This document shows, piece by piece, positions 27,336 through 36,968 of a stretch of DNA of 64,000 nt. The translations under genes were made by a program, and so were the position numbers. The stretch lies in contig NZ_BMXV01000001.1 of assembly GCF_014651935.1 (NCBI RefSeq), forward strand, positions 62,001-126,000, in the 5' to 3' direction. Source of the DNA: Marinobacter zhanjiangensis. Lineage in GTDB: Bacteria; Pseudomonadota; Gammaproteobacteria; Pseudomonadales; Oleiphilaceae. Under the pieces are notes generated by a model. The model was not told the origin of the DNA. It searched no databases and worked only from the letters and a program-made list of their open reading frames with translations. Each line of letters begins with the position of its first letter. The first letter of the stretch is position 1.

Positions 27336-30080
27336 TCAGGAGACCGGCGCCCCTGGCTTCGCTTCCCGGTGGCCGCGGAACCGGCGCTTGACCCGGGTTT
27401 CCAGCTCCAGCAGGAGCAACACCACCACCCCGGCAGCGACCGAAAAGACCAGACCCGCCAGATCCATGGGCGCCGAGCCAAAGGCTTCATTCAACGGCGG
27501 AAACCAGGTGAACAGCGACTGCAGGCATACCACTGCCACCAGCGCGCCAATCACGATAGGCGTACCCACCACACCCCGCAGGGTGATTGATGGGGTGTCG
27601 AGATAACGCACCGCGAACAGGTAGAACACTTCCATGGCCACCAGGGTATTGACGGCCATGGTGCGGGCGTAATCCAGTTCGCCCGTGCGGTCCATGCCCC
27701 AGTTCCACGCCGCGAAGATTCCCGCCAGAAACAGTAGCGATACCACCAGCACCCGCCACACCACTGACCGCTGCAGCAAGGATTCCGATCTGGCCCTGGG
27801 CGGGCGCTTCATGACACCCCCCTCGGTCGGCTCGAAGGCCAGGGTCATGGCCAGCACCACCGAACTCACCATATTGACCCAGAGAATCTGCAGAGCGGTG
27901 ATGGGCAGGGTCAGCCCCAGCAGCAATGCGGCTATCAGGCTGACCGACTCACCGCCATTGATGGGCAGCAGGAACGCCAGCCCCTTGCGCAGATTGTCAT
28001 AGACGGTGCGCCCTTCACGGACAGCGGCCGCAATGCTGGCAAAGTTGTCATCCAGCAATACCATGGAAGCCGCTTCCCGCGCCGCTTCAGACCCCTTTAC
28101 CCCCATGGCGATGCCCACGTCGGCGCGCTTGAGCGCCGGCGCGTCGTTGACACCATCGCCGGTCATCGCGACCACACCATGGCCCGCCTGCAACGCCTTC
28201 ACCAGGCGCAGTTTGTGCTCCGGACTGGTACGGGCAAAAACATCCACATCGGCTGCCAGGTTAACCAGCTCATCATCATCCACCTGGTCCAGTTCTGCCC
28301 CGGTGAGCACCCGTCCGGTTTCCCGCAGCCCCAGCTTTGTAGCAATCGCCCCGGCGGTGCGGGCGTGGTCACCGGTAATCATCTTGACCCGTATACCGGC
28401 GTCATGACAGTCGGCAATCGCCTTCACCGCTTCCGGCCTGGGTGGGTCCATGAAGCCGGCCACGCCGAGGAACTGCAACCCCTGGCGGACATCTTCGATA
28501 GCCAGCGAGCTGGTGTCCGCTGACACCGGCAAACGGGCGAAAGCCAGCACCCGCAACCCCTCTGCCGCCATGTCATCGATCTTCTGCTGCCAAGGGCCGG
28601 TATCCAGTGACTCTATGGAGCCATCGGCTGTCATTGCCTCGGCACACATAGCCAGTATTTGTTCCGGCGCGCCCTTGAGATAGACCATGGCATGACCATG
28701 ATGATCATGATTGAGGGTCGCCATGAAGCGGTACTCGGCATCGAAGGGAATCTCATCCTGCCGTGGCCATTGAGTGTCCACACTGGCCAGCGCGTTATCC
28801 GTTTTCAGGGCCAGCACTTTCAGCGCGCCTTCCATGGGGTCGCCTTCCACCCGTACCGGGTCTTCCTGCAGCTTCAGGTGGGCGTCGTTGCACAGAGCAC
28901 CGGCCAGAGCCAGCTCGCTCACCGCCGGTGTGAGCGGCTGCCCGGCGGGCCCGGCCACGGCGCCATCGGGGGAATATCCGGTACCACTGACCTCATAACG
29001 CTCTCCCCCTGCTACCAGCGTGGTCACGGTCATCTCGTTGCGGGTCAGCGTGCCGGTCTTGTCGGAACAGATCACCGACACCGCGCCCAGGGTTTCAATG
29101 ACCGGCATCCGTCGTACCACCGCCTTGCGGGTCGCCATACGACGAACCCCGATGGCCAGGGTAATGGTGAGAATGGCCGGCAGTCCTTCGGGAATCGCCG
29201 CCACGGTAAGACCCACCACGGCCATGAACAGCTCATTCATGGCCATACCGCTGAACCAGGTGCCCGCCAGGAAGATCATCGCCGCCACCACGATGATCAG
29301 AACCGAAAGGTACCGGGCGAAACGGTCTATCTGCTCCAGCAGCGGTGTCTTGAGGGTGTTGGTATGACGGAGCAGGCCGGAAATCCGGCCGATCTCGGTC
29401 GCTGTCCCGGTGCGGACCACCACACCCTGGGCGGTGCCAGTGGTAACCATGGTGCCGGCAAAGACCATACTGCGCTGGTCCCCCAGGGCCGCCCCTTCGG
29501 GCTGGCTGGCGACCGCCTTGTCCACTGCCATGGACTCGCCGGTGAGAATGGCTTCGTCGACCTGCAGGCCGTGGACACGCTCCAGCCTCACATCAGCCGG
29601 CACCCGGTCTCCGGGCTCCAACAGCAGGGTGTCACCGGGCACCAGTTCCGCCGCCCCGATGGTGTGGCGCCCGTGACTGCGAAGCACCACCGCCTGGGGT
29701 GCAAGCATATGCCTTATGGCTGACAGCGCCTGTTCCGCCTTACCTTCCTGCAGAAAGCCCACGAGGGTCTGGATGATCACCACCGCCAGAATCACGATGG
29801 TATCCATCCAGTGACCCAGCAGCGCCGTAATCAGGGCCGCACTCAGCAAAACATAGATGAGGAAGTTCTTCAGCTGCCTTCCCAGCCGGGCCAGAGGCCC
29901 CCGGGGGGCGGCCTCCGGCAACTGGTTGGGGCCATACTGTTGCAGGCGTTGCGTGACCGCTGCACTATCCAGCGGTTCCCCGGCTTCGAGGCGGGCACGC
30001 ACATCACCCGGGCTCAGGTTATACCAGTGCTCGCTGCTCTCACCACTAACGGCATCAGTTCGGGAAGACGGGGCAGTCAT
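27336..30080 (-). CDS. Cation-transporting P-type ATPase (P2 class, calcium-pump-like)
   Basis: A 914-aa pump with all core motifs. The phosphorylation site DKTGTLTRNEMT has its Asp at residue 340, preceded by AAIPEGLPAILTITLAIGVRRMA, in which PEGLP is typical of P2A/P2 ion pumps rather than PCP heavy-metal pumps. The actuator motif is ILTGES, and MVLLDDNFASI and MITGDHARTAGAIA lie in the nucleotide and hinge regions. About ten transmembrane helices. The N-terminus has the cation-ATPase N domain (VTQRLQQYGPNQLPE). The ion (Ca2+, Mn2+, K+/Na+) is not determinable. It converges on the phosphoketolase. Confidence 0.92.
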   Translation of the reverse strand: MTAPSSRTDAVSGESSEHWYNLSPGDVRARLEAGEPLDSAAVTQRLQQYGPNQLPEAAPRGPLARLGRQLKNFLIYVLLSAALITALLGHWMDTIVILAVVIIQTLVGFLQEGKAEQALSAIRHMLAPQAVVLRSHGRHTIGAAELVPGDTLLLEPGDRVPADVRLERVHGLQVDEAILTGESMAVDKAVASQPEGAALGDQRSMVFAGTMVTTGTAQGVVVRTGTATEIGRISGLLRHTNTLKTPLLEQIDRFARYLSVLIIVVAAMIFLAGTWFSGMAMNELFMAVVGLTVAAIPEGLPAILTITLAIGVRRMATRKAVVRRMPVIETLGAVSVICSDKTGTLTRNEMTVTTLVAGGERYEVSGTGYSPDGAVAGPAGQPLTPAVSELALAGALCNDAHLKLQEDPVRVEGDPMEGALKVLALKTDNALASVDTQWPRQDEIPFDAEYRFMATLNHDHHGHAMVYLKGAPEQILAMCAEAMTADGSIESLDTGPWQQKIDDMAAEGLRVLAFARLPVSADTSSLAIEDVRQGLQFLGVAGFMDPPRPEAVKAIADCHDAGIRVKMITGDHARTAGAIATKLGLRETGRVLTGAELDQVDDDELVNLAADVDVFARTSPEHKLRLVKALQAGHGVVAMTGDGVNDAPALKRADVGIAMGVKGSEAAREAASMVLLDDNFASIAAAVREGRTVYDNLRKGLAFLLPINGGESVSLIAALLLGLTLPITALQILWVNMVSSVVLAMTLAFEPTEGGVMKRPPRARSESLLQRSVVWRVLVVSLLFLAGIFAAWNWGMDRTGELDYARTMAVNTLVAMEVFYLFAVRYLDTPSITLRGVVGTPIVIGALVAVVCLQSLFTWFPPLNEAFGSAPMDLAGLVFSVAAGVVVLLLLELETRVKRRFRGHREAKPGAPVS

Positions 30081-30191
30081 GCTTGAACTCCATTTTCAAC
30101 AGACAGAGGCATAAAAAAATCAGATATCCATTGCACCCGAGGAGCCGGGGAGTTGCCATGCTCTGGGTCAATAAAGATTTCGGCGACAGGT

Positions 30192-32120
30192 TCACGCGAC
30201 GGAATGGCCCTCTCCCAACCGCTTCCGGAACTCGTCGGCAGGCATGGGTGCGGCCCGAAGGAAACCCTGAAAGCTGTCGCAACCAAGCTCGGCCAGAGTG
30301 ATCAGCTGGCTCTCCAGCTCAACACCCTCGGCCTGAACCTCCAGCTCCATGGCCTGACCCAGGCGGACGACCGCCTTGACGATGCCTTCACCACCACCCT
30401 CCATGGCCAGCTCATTCACAAAGCTGCGGTCGATCTTGAGCTTGTCCACCTTGAACCGCCGCAGGTAACTGAGAGAGGAATATCCGGTGCCGAAGTCATC
30501 GATAGCCAGGCGTGCTCCGGTGTCCCGCATTTCAGCCAGAAGCTCGGTGGTGCGATCCCCCAGGGCAAGCAGGCTGCTCTCGGTCAGCTCGATCTCCAGA
30601 CGATTGGCCGGAATACCGGCCTCCTTCACGACCCGTTTGAGAAACCCGGGGAAATGCCCGCGCACCAGCTGCCGAGAGGACACATTGATGGCCACGAACC
30701 CCGGATCCAGCCCCTGGTCCAGCCATTGCCGAAGCTGGCGTGCCGCCTCCTCCAGAACCCATCCTCCCAACTCCACGATCAGCCCGGTTTCCTCGGCCAG
30801 GGGAATGAACTCAGCCGGAGAAACCAGCCCCCAGTCGGGGTGACGCCAGCGGATGAGAGCTTCCGCTCCGATCAGCTCACCGGAGCCTATGCTGTAAACC
30901 GGCTGGTAGAACAGCTCGAACTGGTCACCGGCCAGCCCGGTGGTGAGCGCTTCCTCCAGCTCCAGCCTGCGTCGTGCCATGCGGGTCATGTCGGCACTGT
31001 AAAAGGCGAAAGTGTTCTTGCCGGCCAGCTTGGCCTCCGACAGGGCCGAGTCGGCCTGGCTGAACAGCAGCGACACGTTCTGGTAGTCGCTGCTCCGGTC
31101 GCCCCTTGCCAGGCAGATCCCGATACTGGCACGCACCATCACCCGGGTATGGTCATCCAGGCGAAACCCGGCCCCCAGGGCATCGAGCAGTCGCGTTGCC
31201 AGTTGCTCTACCTGTTGCTGGCCGGTAATGCGGGGCATCAGCACCACGAACTCGTCACCGCCAAAGCGCCCCAGTTGGTCACCATCGGACAGGCATTGCA
31301 GGATCCGCTGCCCGGCCACCTGTAACAGCCTGTCCCCGAGCTGGTGACCGTATGACTCGTTTATGGTTTTGAAATCATCCAGGTCGATAAACATCACCGC
31401 AACCTGGCTACCGCCGTTTACTGATGTCTGACGCAGGGCGTTACGGACATGATCGGACATCATGGCCCGGTTGGGCAGGTCGGTCAGGGGGTCATAGAAA
31501 GCCAGGTAGCGCAGCCTTTCCTTGTCGGCTTTTTCCTCGGTGACATCGGTAACAAACAGCACGTAATAGCTGGCCTGCTGCTTGCTGTCATTCACCCGGG
31601 TGACCGTCACCCATTGATTGTACAGGGAGCCGTCGCGTCGCCAGGCCACCACTTCTCCCTGCCACTGACCGGTCTCTTCCACCTGCTGCCAGAGCTCACT
31701 GAAGAAGCGCTCATCATGGGCACCGGAGCGGAACTCCGACAACGGACGACCGAGGATCCGGTCCAGCCGGACGTTGTTCATGCGCGCAATGGCAGGATTG
31801 GCGTAGATAACCCGACGATTCGCGTCCGCCGCCAGGATCCCGGTATGGGCATTCTCGATCATGGAACTTTGCAGGGTCATGAAGCTGGTGGCATGGTTCA
31901 GCTTCTGTATGGACTGATGCACCAGCCAGCCAATAAGCGCGGCACTGAGCAACACGAACACCCAACCCTTGAATGTCTGGGCTTTCGACTGCACCTCATT
32001 ACTGGCGTCGGCAAACAACCAGGCCACCAGTTGATCGGCAAACAGGATCCAGAGACAGCCCAGCACCAGGTAAATCAGTGCAATTCTCACAGGGGATGTC
32101 CTGAGTTCGGCCAATGGCAC
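30192..32120 (-). CDS. PAS-GGDEF-EAL cyclic-di-GMP enzyme
   Basis: Two transmembrane helices near the N-terminus, then a PAS domain, an intact GGDEF domain (RFGGDEFVVLMP, with DDFKTINES upstream) and an intact EAL domain (GAEALIRWRHP, IELTESSLL, IDDFGTGYSSLS, KIDRSFVN, QAEGVELE). Both halves look active, so it could make and break c-di-GMP at the inner membrane. I set the start at GTG 32120, with GGAGG eight bases upstream; a longer frame to 32243 has no ribosome site. It faces the LLM gene across about 150 bases. Net activity is unknown. Confidence 0.9.
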   Translation of the reverse strand: MPLAELRTSPVRIALIYLVLGCLWILFADQLVAWLFADASNEVQSKAQTFKGWVFVLLSAALIGWLVHQSIQKLNHATSFMTLQSSMIENAHTGILAADANRRVIYANPAIARMNNVRLDRILGRPLSEFRSGAHDERFFSELWQQVEETGQWQGEVVAWRRDGSLYNQWVTVTRVNDSKQQASYYVLFVTDVTEEKADKERLRYLAFYDPLTDLPNRAMMSDHVRNALRQTSVNGGSQVAVMFIDLDDFKTINESYGHQLGDRLLQVAGQRILQCLSDGDQLGRFGGDEFVVLMPRITGQQQVEQLATRLLDALGAGFRLDDHTRVMVRASIGICLARGDRSSDYQNVSLLFSQADSALSEAKLAGKNTFAFYSADMTRMARRRLELEEALTTGLAGDQFELFYQPVYSIGSGELIGAEALIRWRHPDWGLVSPAEFIPLAEETGLIVELGGWVLEEAARQLRQWLDQGLDPGFVAINVSSRQLVRGHFPGFLKRVVKEAGIPANRLEIELTESSLLALGDRTTELLAEMRDTGARLAIDDFGTGYSSLSYLRRFKVDKLKIDRSFVNELAMEGGGEGIVKAVVRLGQAMELEVQAEGVELESQLITLAELGCDSFQGFLRAAPMPADEFRKRLGEGHSVA

Positions 32121-32270
32121 AACAAATACCTCCACAACTCCGTTAGCCTGCTTTCTGTGTCGCCGCGCCATGCAGTATGCTGCCTGGATTGCCGCCCGGA
32201 TGATTCGCTCACTTGCCCCGAGAACGATCCAGACGGTACTCAAGACTGTTAACCCAACGCCGGAGCATCC

Positions 32271-33281
32271 ATGCCATCCAATAAACCCTTTTCACTGCTG
32301 GAGCTTGCCTCCGTCAGGGAAGGCGATTCCGTATCACAGACGCTAACCAACAGTGTAGCTTATGCGCGCCATGCGGAAAGCCTGGACTTCAACCGCTTCT
32401 GGCTGGCCGAACACCACAATATGGAGGGCATCAGCAGCGCTGCGACCTCCGTGTTGATTGGTCATATTGCCGGGCAGACCGACCGTATTCGCGTAGGCTC
32501 CGGCGGCGTCATGCTGCCCAACCACCCGCCGCTGGTGATCGCCGAGCAGTTCGGTACCCTGGAGTGCCTGTATCCCGGGCGCATCGACCTGGGTCTGGGG
32601 CGCGCGCCGGGCACGGATCCCATCACCAGCCGGGCCCTGCGCCGTGACGGCATCGGTGCCGAGCAGTTTCCCCACGACGTCGAGCAGCTGCAGAAATTGC
32701 TGGGGCCGCTGCAACCGGGTCAGCAGGTGAAGGCGATCCCCGGGGCTGGCACCAACGTACCCATCTGGCTGCTGGGGTCGTCCCTGTTCAGTGCCCAGCT
32801 GGCAGCCCTGCGTGGCCTGCCCTATGCGTTTGCCGGCCACTTTGCGCCACGGCTGTACCGGGAAGCGCTCAAGGTCTACCGGGATCATTTCCGGCCGTCG
32901 GAACAACTCGACCGGCCCCACGCCATGCTTTGCCTGCCGGCGGTACCGGCCGATACCATTGAAGAGGCAGAGCATCTGACCACCACCAGCTACCAGCGCA
33001 TTCTGTCTCTTTTCCGGGGGCAGCCCCTGTGGATGAGGCCGCCGGTGGAGTCCATGGATGGGCTCTGGAGCCCGGCGGAGGAAGCCGGCGTCAAGGACTT
33101 CCTGGGCCTGCAGGTACTGGGCGATGCGGACAGCATTCGTCAGCGTCTGCAACAGATCCTGGCCACGGTGGAAGTGGACGAGCTGATGTTCACGGTAGAC
33201 CTGTACGATCCGGCCAAACGCCGCCACGCCCTGGATATACTGGCCCGGGTGCGTGACAGCCTTGACGAAAGCCCCGAATAA
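32271..33281 (+). CDS. LLM-class flavin-dependent oxidoreductase (luciferase-like)
   Basis: A 336-aa member of the luciferase-like monooxygenase superfamily, YhbW-type. Visible blocks are [25 protein letters not shown] (Asn/His near residues 45-55), [22 protein letters not shown] and [18 protein letters not shown] near residues 100-118. Family members use reduced FMN with oxygen on varied substrates, and none can be assigned here. No partner flavin reductase is adjacent. It is separated by 9 bases from the convergent GST gene. Confidence 0.9.
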   Translation: MPSNKPFSLLELASVREGDSVSQTLTNSVAYARHAESLDFNRFWLAEHHNMEGISSAATSVLIGHIAGQTDRIRVGSGGVMLPNHPPLVIAEQFGTLECLYPGRIDLGLGRAPGTDPITSRALRRDGIGAEQFPHDVEQLQKLLGPLQPGQQVKAIPGAGTNVPIWLLGSSLFSAQLAALRGLPYAFAGHFAPRLYREALKVYRDHFRPSEQLDRPHAMLCLPAVPADTIEEAEHLTTTSYQRILSLFRGQPLWMRPPVESMDGLWSPAEEAGVKDFLGLQVLGDADSIRQRLQQILATVEVDELMFTVDLYDPAKRRHALDILARVRDSLDESPE

Positions 33282-33290
33282 TCTGGCGCT

Positions 33291-33863
33291 TCAGGCGTTG
33301 CGTGGGTCGGTGTCCGCCACGCTGGCCTCATGCCGATGCTGGTCACGGAAGGCCAGCAGGCTCTCCACGCCGGTGAACTCCACCAACTCCCGGAAGTGCA
33401 TCCAGTCCACCAGGCAATACAGGCAGACGGCCGGATAATCCCAGCCGGCGAAATCGCCCCCTTCCACCATGGCATTGAGCGTGCGCAGGGTGGTCATGAT
33501 CCGCTCCCGTTGCAGGTTCCAGAACATCACATCGGCCTCCACATCCAGCCCGGATTTCCTCGACAACAGCATGGTGACGCAGGAGTCGTTGGCCCCGTCG
33601 ATCAGGGTCAGCTGGTTTTCCTGGTCCCAGCTGAGCGGTGTCAGGCCAAGCTTCTGGCTCAGGTAGCGGGCGATCACCCGTGAATCATAGACTTCCTGGC
33701 TACCGTCCCGGAGTACCGGAATCTTGAGCGTCGGGTTATTGCGGCGCAGTTCGTCCCGGCCCTCGCCATAGATGTCCAGGTGAACGAAATCATGGGGTGT
33801 ATCCGTCAGCAGCAGGCGGATGCGACGGACATAGGGGGACGTATTGGAGCCGATCAGTTTCAT
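33291..33863 (-). CDS. Glutathione S-transferase family protein
   Basis: A 190-aa cytoplasmic protein. The N-terminal thioredoxin-like domain has SNTSPYVRRIRLLL, with Ser at the position of the catalytic residue. PTLKIPVLRDGSQEVYDSRVIARYL follows, carrying the cis-Pro and the Ser-Arg pair that contacts glutathione. The C-terminal helical domain is shorter than average. Substrate and role (detoxification or a ligand-binding paralogue) cannot be inferred. It is head-to-tail with ald, 34 bases apart on the same strand. Confidence 0.88.
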   Translation of the reverse strand: MKLIGSNTSPYVRRIRLLLTDTPHDFVHLDIYGEGRDELRRNNPTLKIPVLRDGSQEVYDSRVIARYLSQKLGLTPLSWDQENQLTLIDGANDSCVTMLLSRKSGLDVEADVMFWNLQRERIMTTLRTLNAMVEGGDFAGWDYPAVCLYCLVDWMHFRELVEFTGVESLLAFRDQHRHEASVADTDPRNA

Positions 33864-33897
33864 GGTATCTCCATCGGGTTTCAGGAACCTCTACCGG

Positions 33898-35013
33898 TCA
33901 GGGCAGCAGGGAATGGGGCTCAGCATAGGCCAGACCATGAGCCTCGGCCACCTCGCGAAACGTTACCTGGCCATGGTAGACATTGAGTCCGGCCAACAGG
34001 TGCTGGTTTTCCTTCATGGCCGCCACCGGGCCCCTGTCCGCCAGTTGCCGAATAAACGGCAGGGTGGCGTTGTTCAGCGCCAGGGTGGACGTCCTCGCCA
34101 CGGCCCCGGGCATGTTGGCGACGCAGTAGTGCACCACGCCTTCCTCAATGAAGACCGGATCGTCATGGGTGGTTGGCCGCGAGGTTTCCGCGCAGCCGCC
34201 CTGATCGATCGCCACATCCACCAGTACGGTGCCATCGGGCATCCGCCCGAGCATGTTCCGGGTCACCAGTTTTGGTGCCGAGGCCCCGGGAATAAGCACC
34301 GCACCAATAACCAGATCCGCTTCGGTAACACACTGGTCAAGCTGGTCGGCACTGGAAAATACCGTACGGATGCGGTTGCCGTAACGGTGATCCAGCTCCC
34401 GCAACACATTGATATCCACATCCAGAATGGTGACGTCCGCGCCCAGCCCCACTGCCATGGCCAGGGCATTCTGCCCCACCATGCCGGCACCGATAATGGT
34501 GACCCGGGCCGGGCTGACACCGGGCACACCGCCCAGCAACACACCACGCCCACCCTGAGCACGTTCCAGGCAATGAGCGCCGGCCTGCACCGCCATGCGA
34601 CCGGCCACCTCCGACATGGGGGCCAGCAACGGCAGGTGGCCGTGGTCGTCAGTCACCGTTTCATAGGCAATACAGGTGGCGCCGGACGCCACCAGATCCC
34701 GGGTCTGTTCGCCGTCTGGTGCCAGGTGCAGGTAGGTGAACAGGGTCTGGTCCGGAGTCAGTAACTGACGCTCCCCCGCCTGCGGCTCCTTCACCTTGAC
34801 GATCAGTTCGACATCGCGGAACACTGCTTCCGGGGAAGTTTCGAGGGACGCGCCGGCCTGCCGGTAAAGGTCATCGGAAAAGCCGATTGCCCCACCGGCG
34901 CCAGCCTGGACCACTACCTCATGCCCTGCCCGGGTCAACTCTCGCACCGCCGACGGTGTCATGCCCACCCGGTATTCATGATTCTTGATTTCCTTTGGTA
35001 CGCCGATTCTCAT
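33898..35013 (-). CDS. ald: Alanine dehydrogenase
   Basis: NAD-dependent interconversion of L-alanine and pyruvate plus ammonia. The 371-aa protein opens [20 protein letters not shown], the invariant start of the family, with the pyruvate-binding Arg and Lys in this and the KVKEPQAGE segment. The catalytic His is in [11 protein letters not shown] near residue 95. The NAD fold shows [22 protein letters not shown] (residues about 170-191) and the late block is [29 protein letters not shown] lies before the ATG. Probably co-transcribed with the GST downstream. Confidence 0.96.
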   Translation of the reverse strand: MRIGVPKEIKNHEYRVGMTPSAVRELTRAGHEVVVQAGAGGAIGFSDDLYRQAGASLETSPEAVFRDVELIVKVKEPQAGERQLLTPDQTLFTYLHLAPDGEQTRDLVASGATCIAYETVTDDHGHLPLLAPMSEVAGRMAVQAGAHCLERAQGGRGVLLGGVPGVSPARVTIIGAGMVGQNALAMAVGLGADVTILDVDINVLRELDHRYGNRIRTVFSSADQLDQCVTEADLVIGAVLIPGASAPKLVTRNMLGRMPDGTVLVDVAIDQGGCAETSRPTTHDDPVFIEEGVVHYCVANMPGAVARTSTLALNNATLPFIRQLADRGPVAAMKENQHLLAGLNVYHGQVTFREVAEAHGLAYAEPHSLLP

Positions 35014-35150
35014 GCCTTATCCCCCCGGTACAACCTGTTCAGGTTTCAGTCTAGCAGGAGCGTGACATCTGTCGGGTCGTTGGCACCGTAAAAGCGAAGT
35101 GTTCTATGCTCAACTACGACACTAACCACTACCGCTAAAAGGATTTGCCC

Positions 35151-35951
35151 ATGACTTCGAAACTGGTATCACTGGCCGCCGGCATCGCCCTTTCCCTGAG
35201 CGCTGGCTCTGTTTACGCCGAACTGCAGACGGAAACCGTGGATTACACGGTGAACGGCGAGACATTCACCGGCTACATGGCCTGGAACGACAGCGACCAG
35301 GGCAAGCGGCCCGGCGTGCTCGTTGTTCACGAATGGTGGGGCCACAACGAGTTCGCCCGTGATCAGGCGGAAAAACTCGCTGCGGCCGGTTACACCGCTT
35401 TTGCGCTGGATATGTATGGCGAGGGCAAGGTCACCGACCACCCGAAGGAAGCCCAGGCTTTCATGAAGGAAGCCACCGGCGACCCGGACGTGTTGCAGGC
35501 ACGGTTTGCTGCTGCCATGGAACAATTGCGCGGGCACAGTACCGTGGATGATGACCTCATTGCGGCCCAGGGCTACTGTTTTGGTGGCGCAGTGGTGCTC
35601 AACATGGCCCGCCTGGGCATGGACCTGGACGGGGTGGTGAGCTACCACGGCTCCCTGGGCAGCCCGATCACGCCCGAGCCCGGCGATATCACTGCCCGTA
35701 TCCAGGTATACACCGGCGGTGCCGACCAGATGGTGCCGGCTGACCAGGTAGGATCATTCGTGACCAGCATGCAGCAGGCGGAAGCCGACTTTTCCGTCAC
35801 CAGTTTCCCGGGGGTTTTGCATTCGTTCATGAATCCGGGCGCCGATGCCATCGCCGAAGAGCACGACATGCCCGTCGGCTATGACAAGGACGCCGCAGAG
35901 CGTTCCTGGGAAGGCACCATGCGTTTCTATCAGGAGATTTTCACGCGGTAA
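35151..35951 (+). CDS. Periplasmic dienelactone hydrolase family protein
   Basis: A 266-aa alpha/beta hydrolase. It starts with a signal peptide (KLVSLAAGIALSLSAGSVYA). The nucleophile elbow is GYCFGGAV, with Cys as in dienelactone hydrolase rather than Ser. VHEWWGHNEFARDQAEKLA is the upstream family block, and the catalytic His is in VLHSFMNPGAD. ATG 35151 has AAAAGGA seven bases upstream. It lies alone, with the ald operon diverging behind it. The natural substrate is unknown. Export to the periplasm distinguishes it from catabolic cytoplasmic enzymes. Confidence 0.87.
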   Translation: MTSKLVSLAAGIALSLSAGSVYAELQTETVDYTVNGETFTGYMAWNDSDQGKRPGVLVVHEWWGHNEFARDQAEKLAAAGYTAFALDMYGEGKVTDHPKEAQAFMKEATGDPDVLQARFAAAMEQLRGHSTVDDDLIAAQGYCFGGAVVLNMARLGMDLDGVVSYHGSLGSPITPEPGDITARIQVYTGGADQMVPADQVGSFVTSMQQAEADFSVTSFPGVLHSFMNPGADAIAEEHDMPVGYDKDAAERSWEGTMRFYQEIFTR

Positions 35952-36253
35952 AACAACGGTTGCAGCGGCGCGCAAGCGCTGCTGCCCGCCTGTAGCGACA
36001 CTAGGTATAACTACGTGAATTTTTGTATCCAAAGGGCTGGCATTACGCCAAAAGCAAGAGTAGAGTCAGAAATCAGGGAAGATCAGTAAAGCACTTCATG
36101 AACAAGACGTTTCTCTCTCCTAGTAGTGTACTCGTCGAATTTTTGAACCTGTCGCTCTGGCTTCCTCCCAAAGGTCCTTTGACGATAGACAGCCAGCGGC
36201 TGGCGTGAAAAGGGCAATATCTAGAAAGTGAAATGAATACAGGAAAATCAAGT
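35952..36253 (+). promoter_or_regulatory. Gene-free leader region of the cold-shock gene
   Basis: About 300 bases without a convincing gene. Base composition becomes markedly AT-richer from 36000 on. Long untranslated leaders of 100-200 bases are usual for csp mRNAs and act as cold-responsive structures. I cannot assign the start site. A TATAAC near 36005-36010 is a weak -10 candidate. A GCAGCG...CGCTGC stem near 35964-35982 lies just after the hydrolase stop. Confidence 0.4.
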
Positions 36254-36460
36254 ATGTCTACTGTTACCGGCACTGTTAAGTTCTTCAACGAAGCGAAAGG
36301 TTTTGGCTTCATTACCCGTGAATCTGGCCCGGACGTTTTCGTTCACTACAGTGCCATTCAGGGCAGCGGCTTCAAGACCCTGGCCGAAGGCCAGCAGGTT
36401 GAGTTCACCGTAACTCAGGGCCAGAAAGGTCCTCAGGCGGAGAACGTTGTCCCCCTGTAA
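36254..36460 (+). CDS. Cold-shock protein, CspA family
   Basis: A 68-aa single OB-fold RNA chaperone. RNP1 is KGFGFITRE and RNP2 is VFVHYSAI, with [10 protein letters not shown] at the start. The ATG at 36254 has AGGAAAA before it. A strong intrinsic terminator follows, making it a single-gene unit. Whether it is cold-induced or constitutive is not shown by the sequence, although the long leader favours post-transcriptional control. Confidence 0.96.
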   Translation: MSTVTGTVKFFNEAKGFGFITRESGPDVFVHYSAIQGSGFKTLAEGQQVEFTVTQGQKGPQAENVVPL

Positions 36461-36512
36461 ATCAGGCTTCAACGTGGGTAGCACCCCAAACATGTTTTGA
36501 GTGCTACTGAAT

Positions 36513-36540
36513 AAAAAGGCAGCCAATTGGCTGCCTTTTT
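36513..36540 (+). terminator. Intrinsic terminator of the cold-shock gene
   Basis: AAAAAGGCAGCC then AATT then GGCTGCCTTTTT forms a near-perfect stem with flanking A and T runs, so it can work in both directions. A second hairpin (GTAGCAC at 36478 pairing with GTGCTAC ending at 36507) lies just upstream. Confidence 0.9.
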
Positions 36541-36581
36541 CGTTGGTATACCGACAATCGTGACTTGCAGGCGGTCGGTCG

Positions 36582-36968
36582 TCAGCCCATGGACCGGTAC
36601 AGGCCGTAAGCCCACATGCCCACGCCTACCATCGCCAACGAACCCAGCACGTGCACCAGCACGGTAACCAGCGCCACCAGCCAGCGGTCGGCTTCAATTG
36701 CCCCCACCAGCTCCAGTGAGAACGTTGAGAAGGTCGTCAGCGCGCCGCACAGGCCGGTGACTGCCAGCAACCGCCACTCCGGCGACAGGGAGCTGTGGCT
36801 GAACCAGCTGATAAAGAAACCGGCCAGGCCGGCACCGAGCAGGTTGGCCAACAGGGTACCGGGCTGAACCCCGTACCCCGGACCATTGAGCCAGAGGCTC
36901 AGCGCCCAGCGCAGGTTGGCGCCGATCACGGCGCCAACACTGACGGCGAGAAACGCCCAGCCATTCAT
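36582..36968 (-). CDS. crcB: Fluoride channel/exporter CrcB (Fluc)
   Basis: A 128-aa, four-helix membrane protein that lowers cytoplasmic fluoride. Signature residues are visible: GAVIGANLRWALSLW, GTLLANLLGAGLAGFF (with the Asn) and GLCGALTTFSTFSLE, the central Phe/Ser/Thr track of the pore. Its ATG overlaps the fadE stop by the ATGA configuration, so it is translated from the fadE transcript. No fluoride riboswitch is possible directly upstream, because that is fadE coding sequence. Confidence 0.95.
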   Translation of the reverse strand: MNGWAFLAVSVGAVIGANLRWALSLWLNGPGYGVQPGTLLANLLGAGLAGFFISWFSHSSLSPEWRLLAVTGLCGALTTFSTFSLELVGAIEADRWLVALVTVLVHVLGSLAMVGVGMWAYGLYRSMG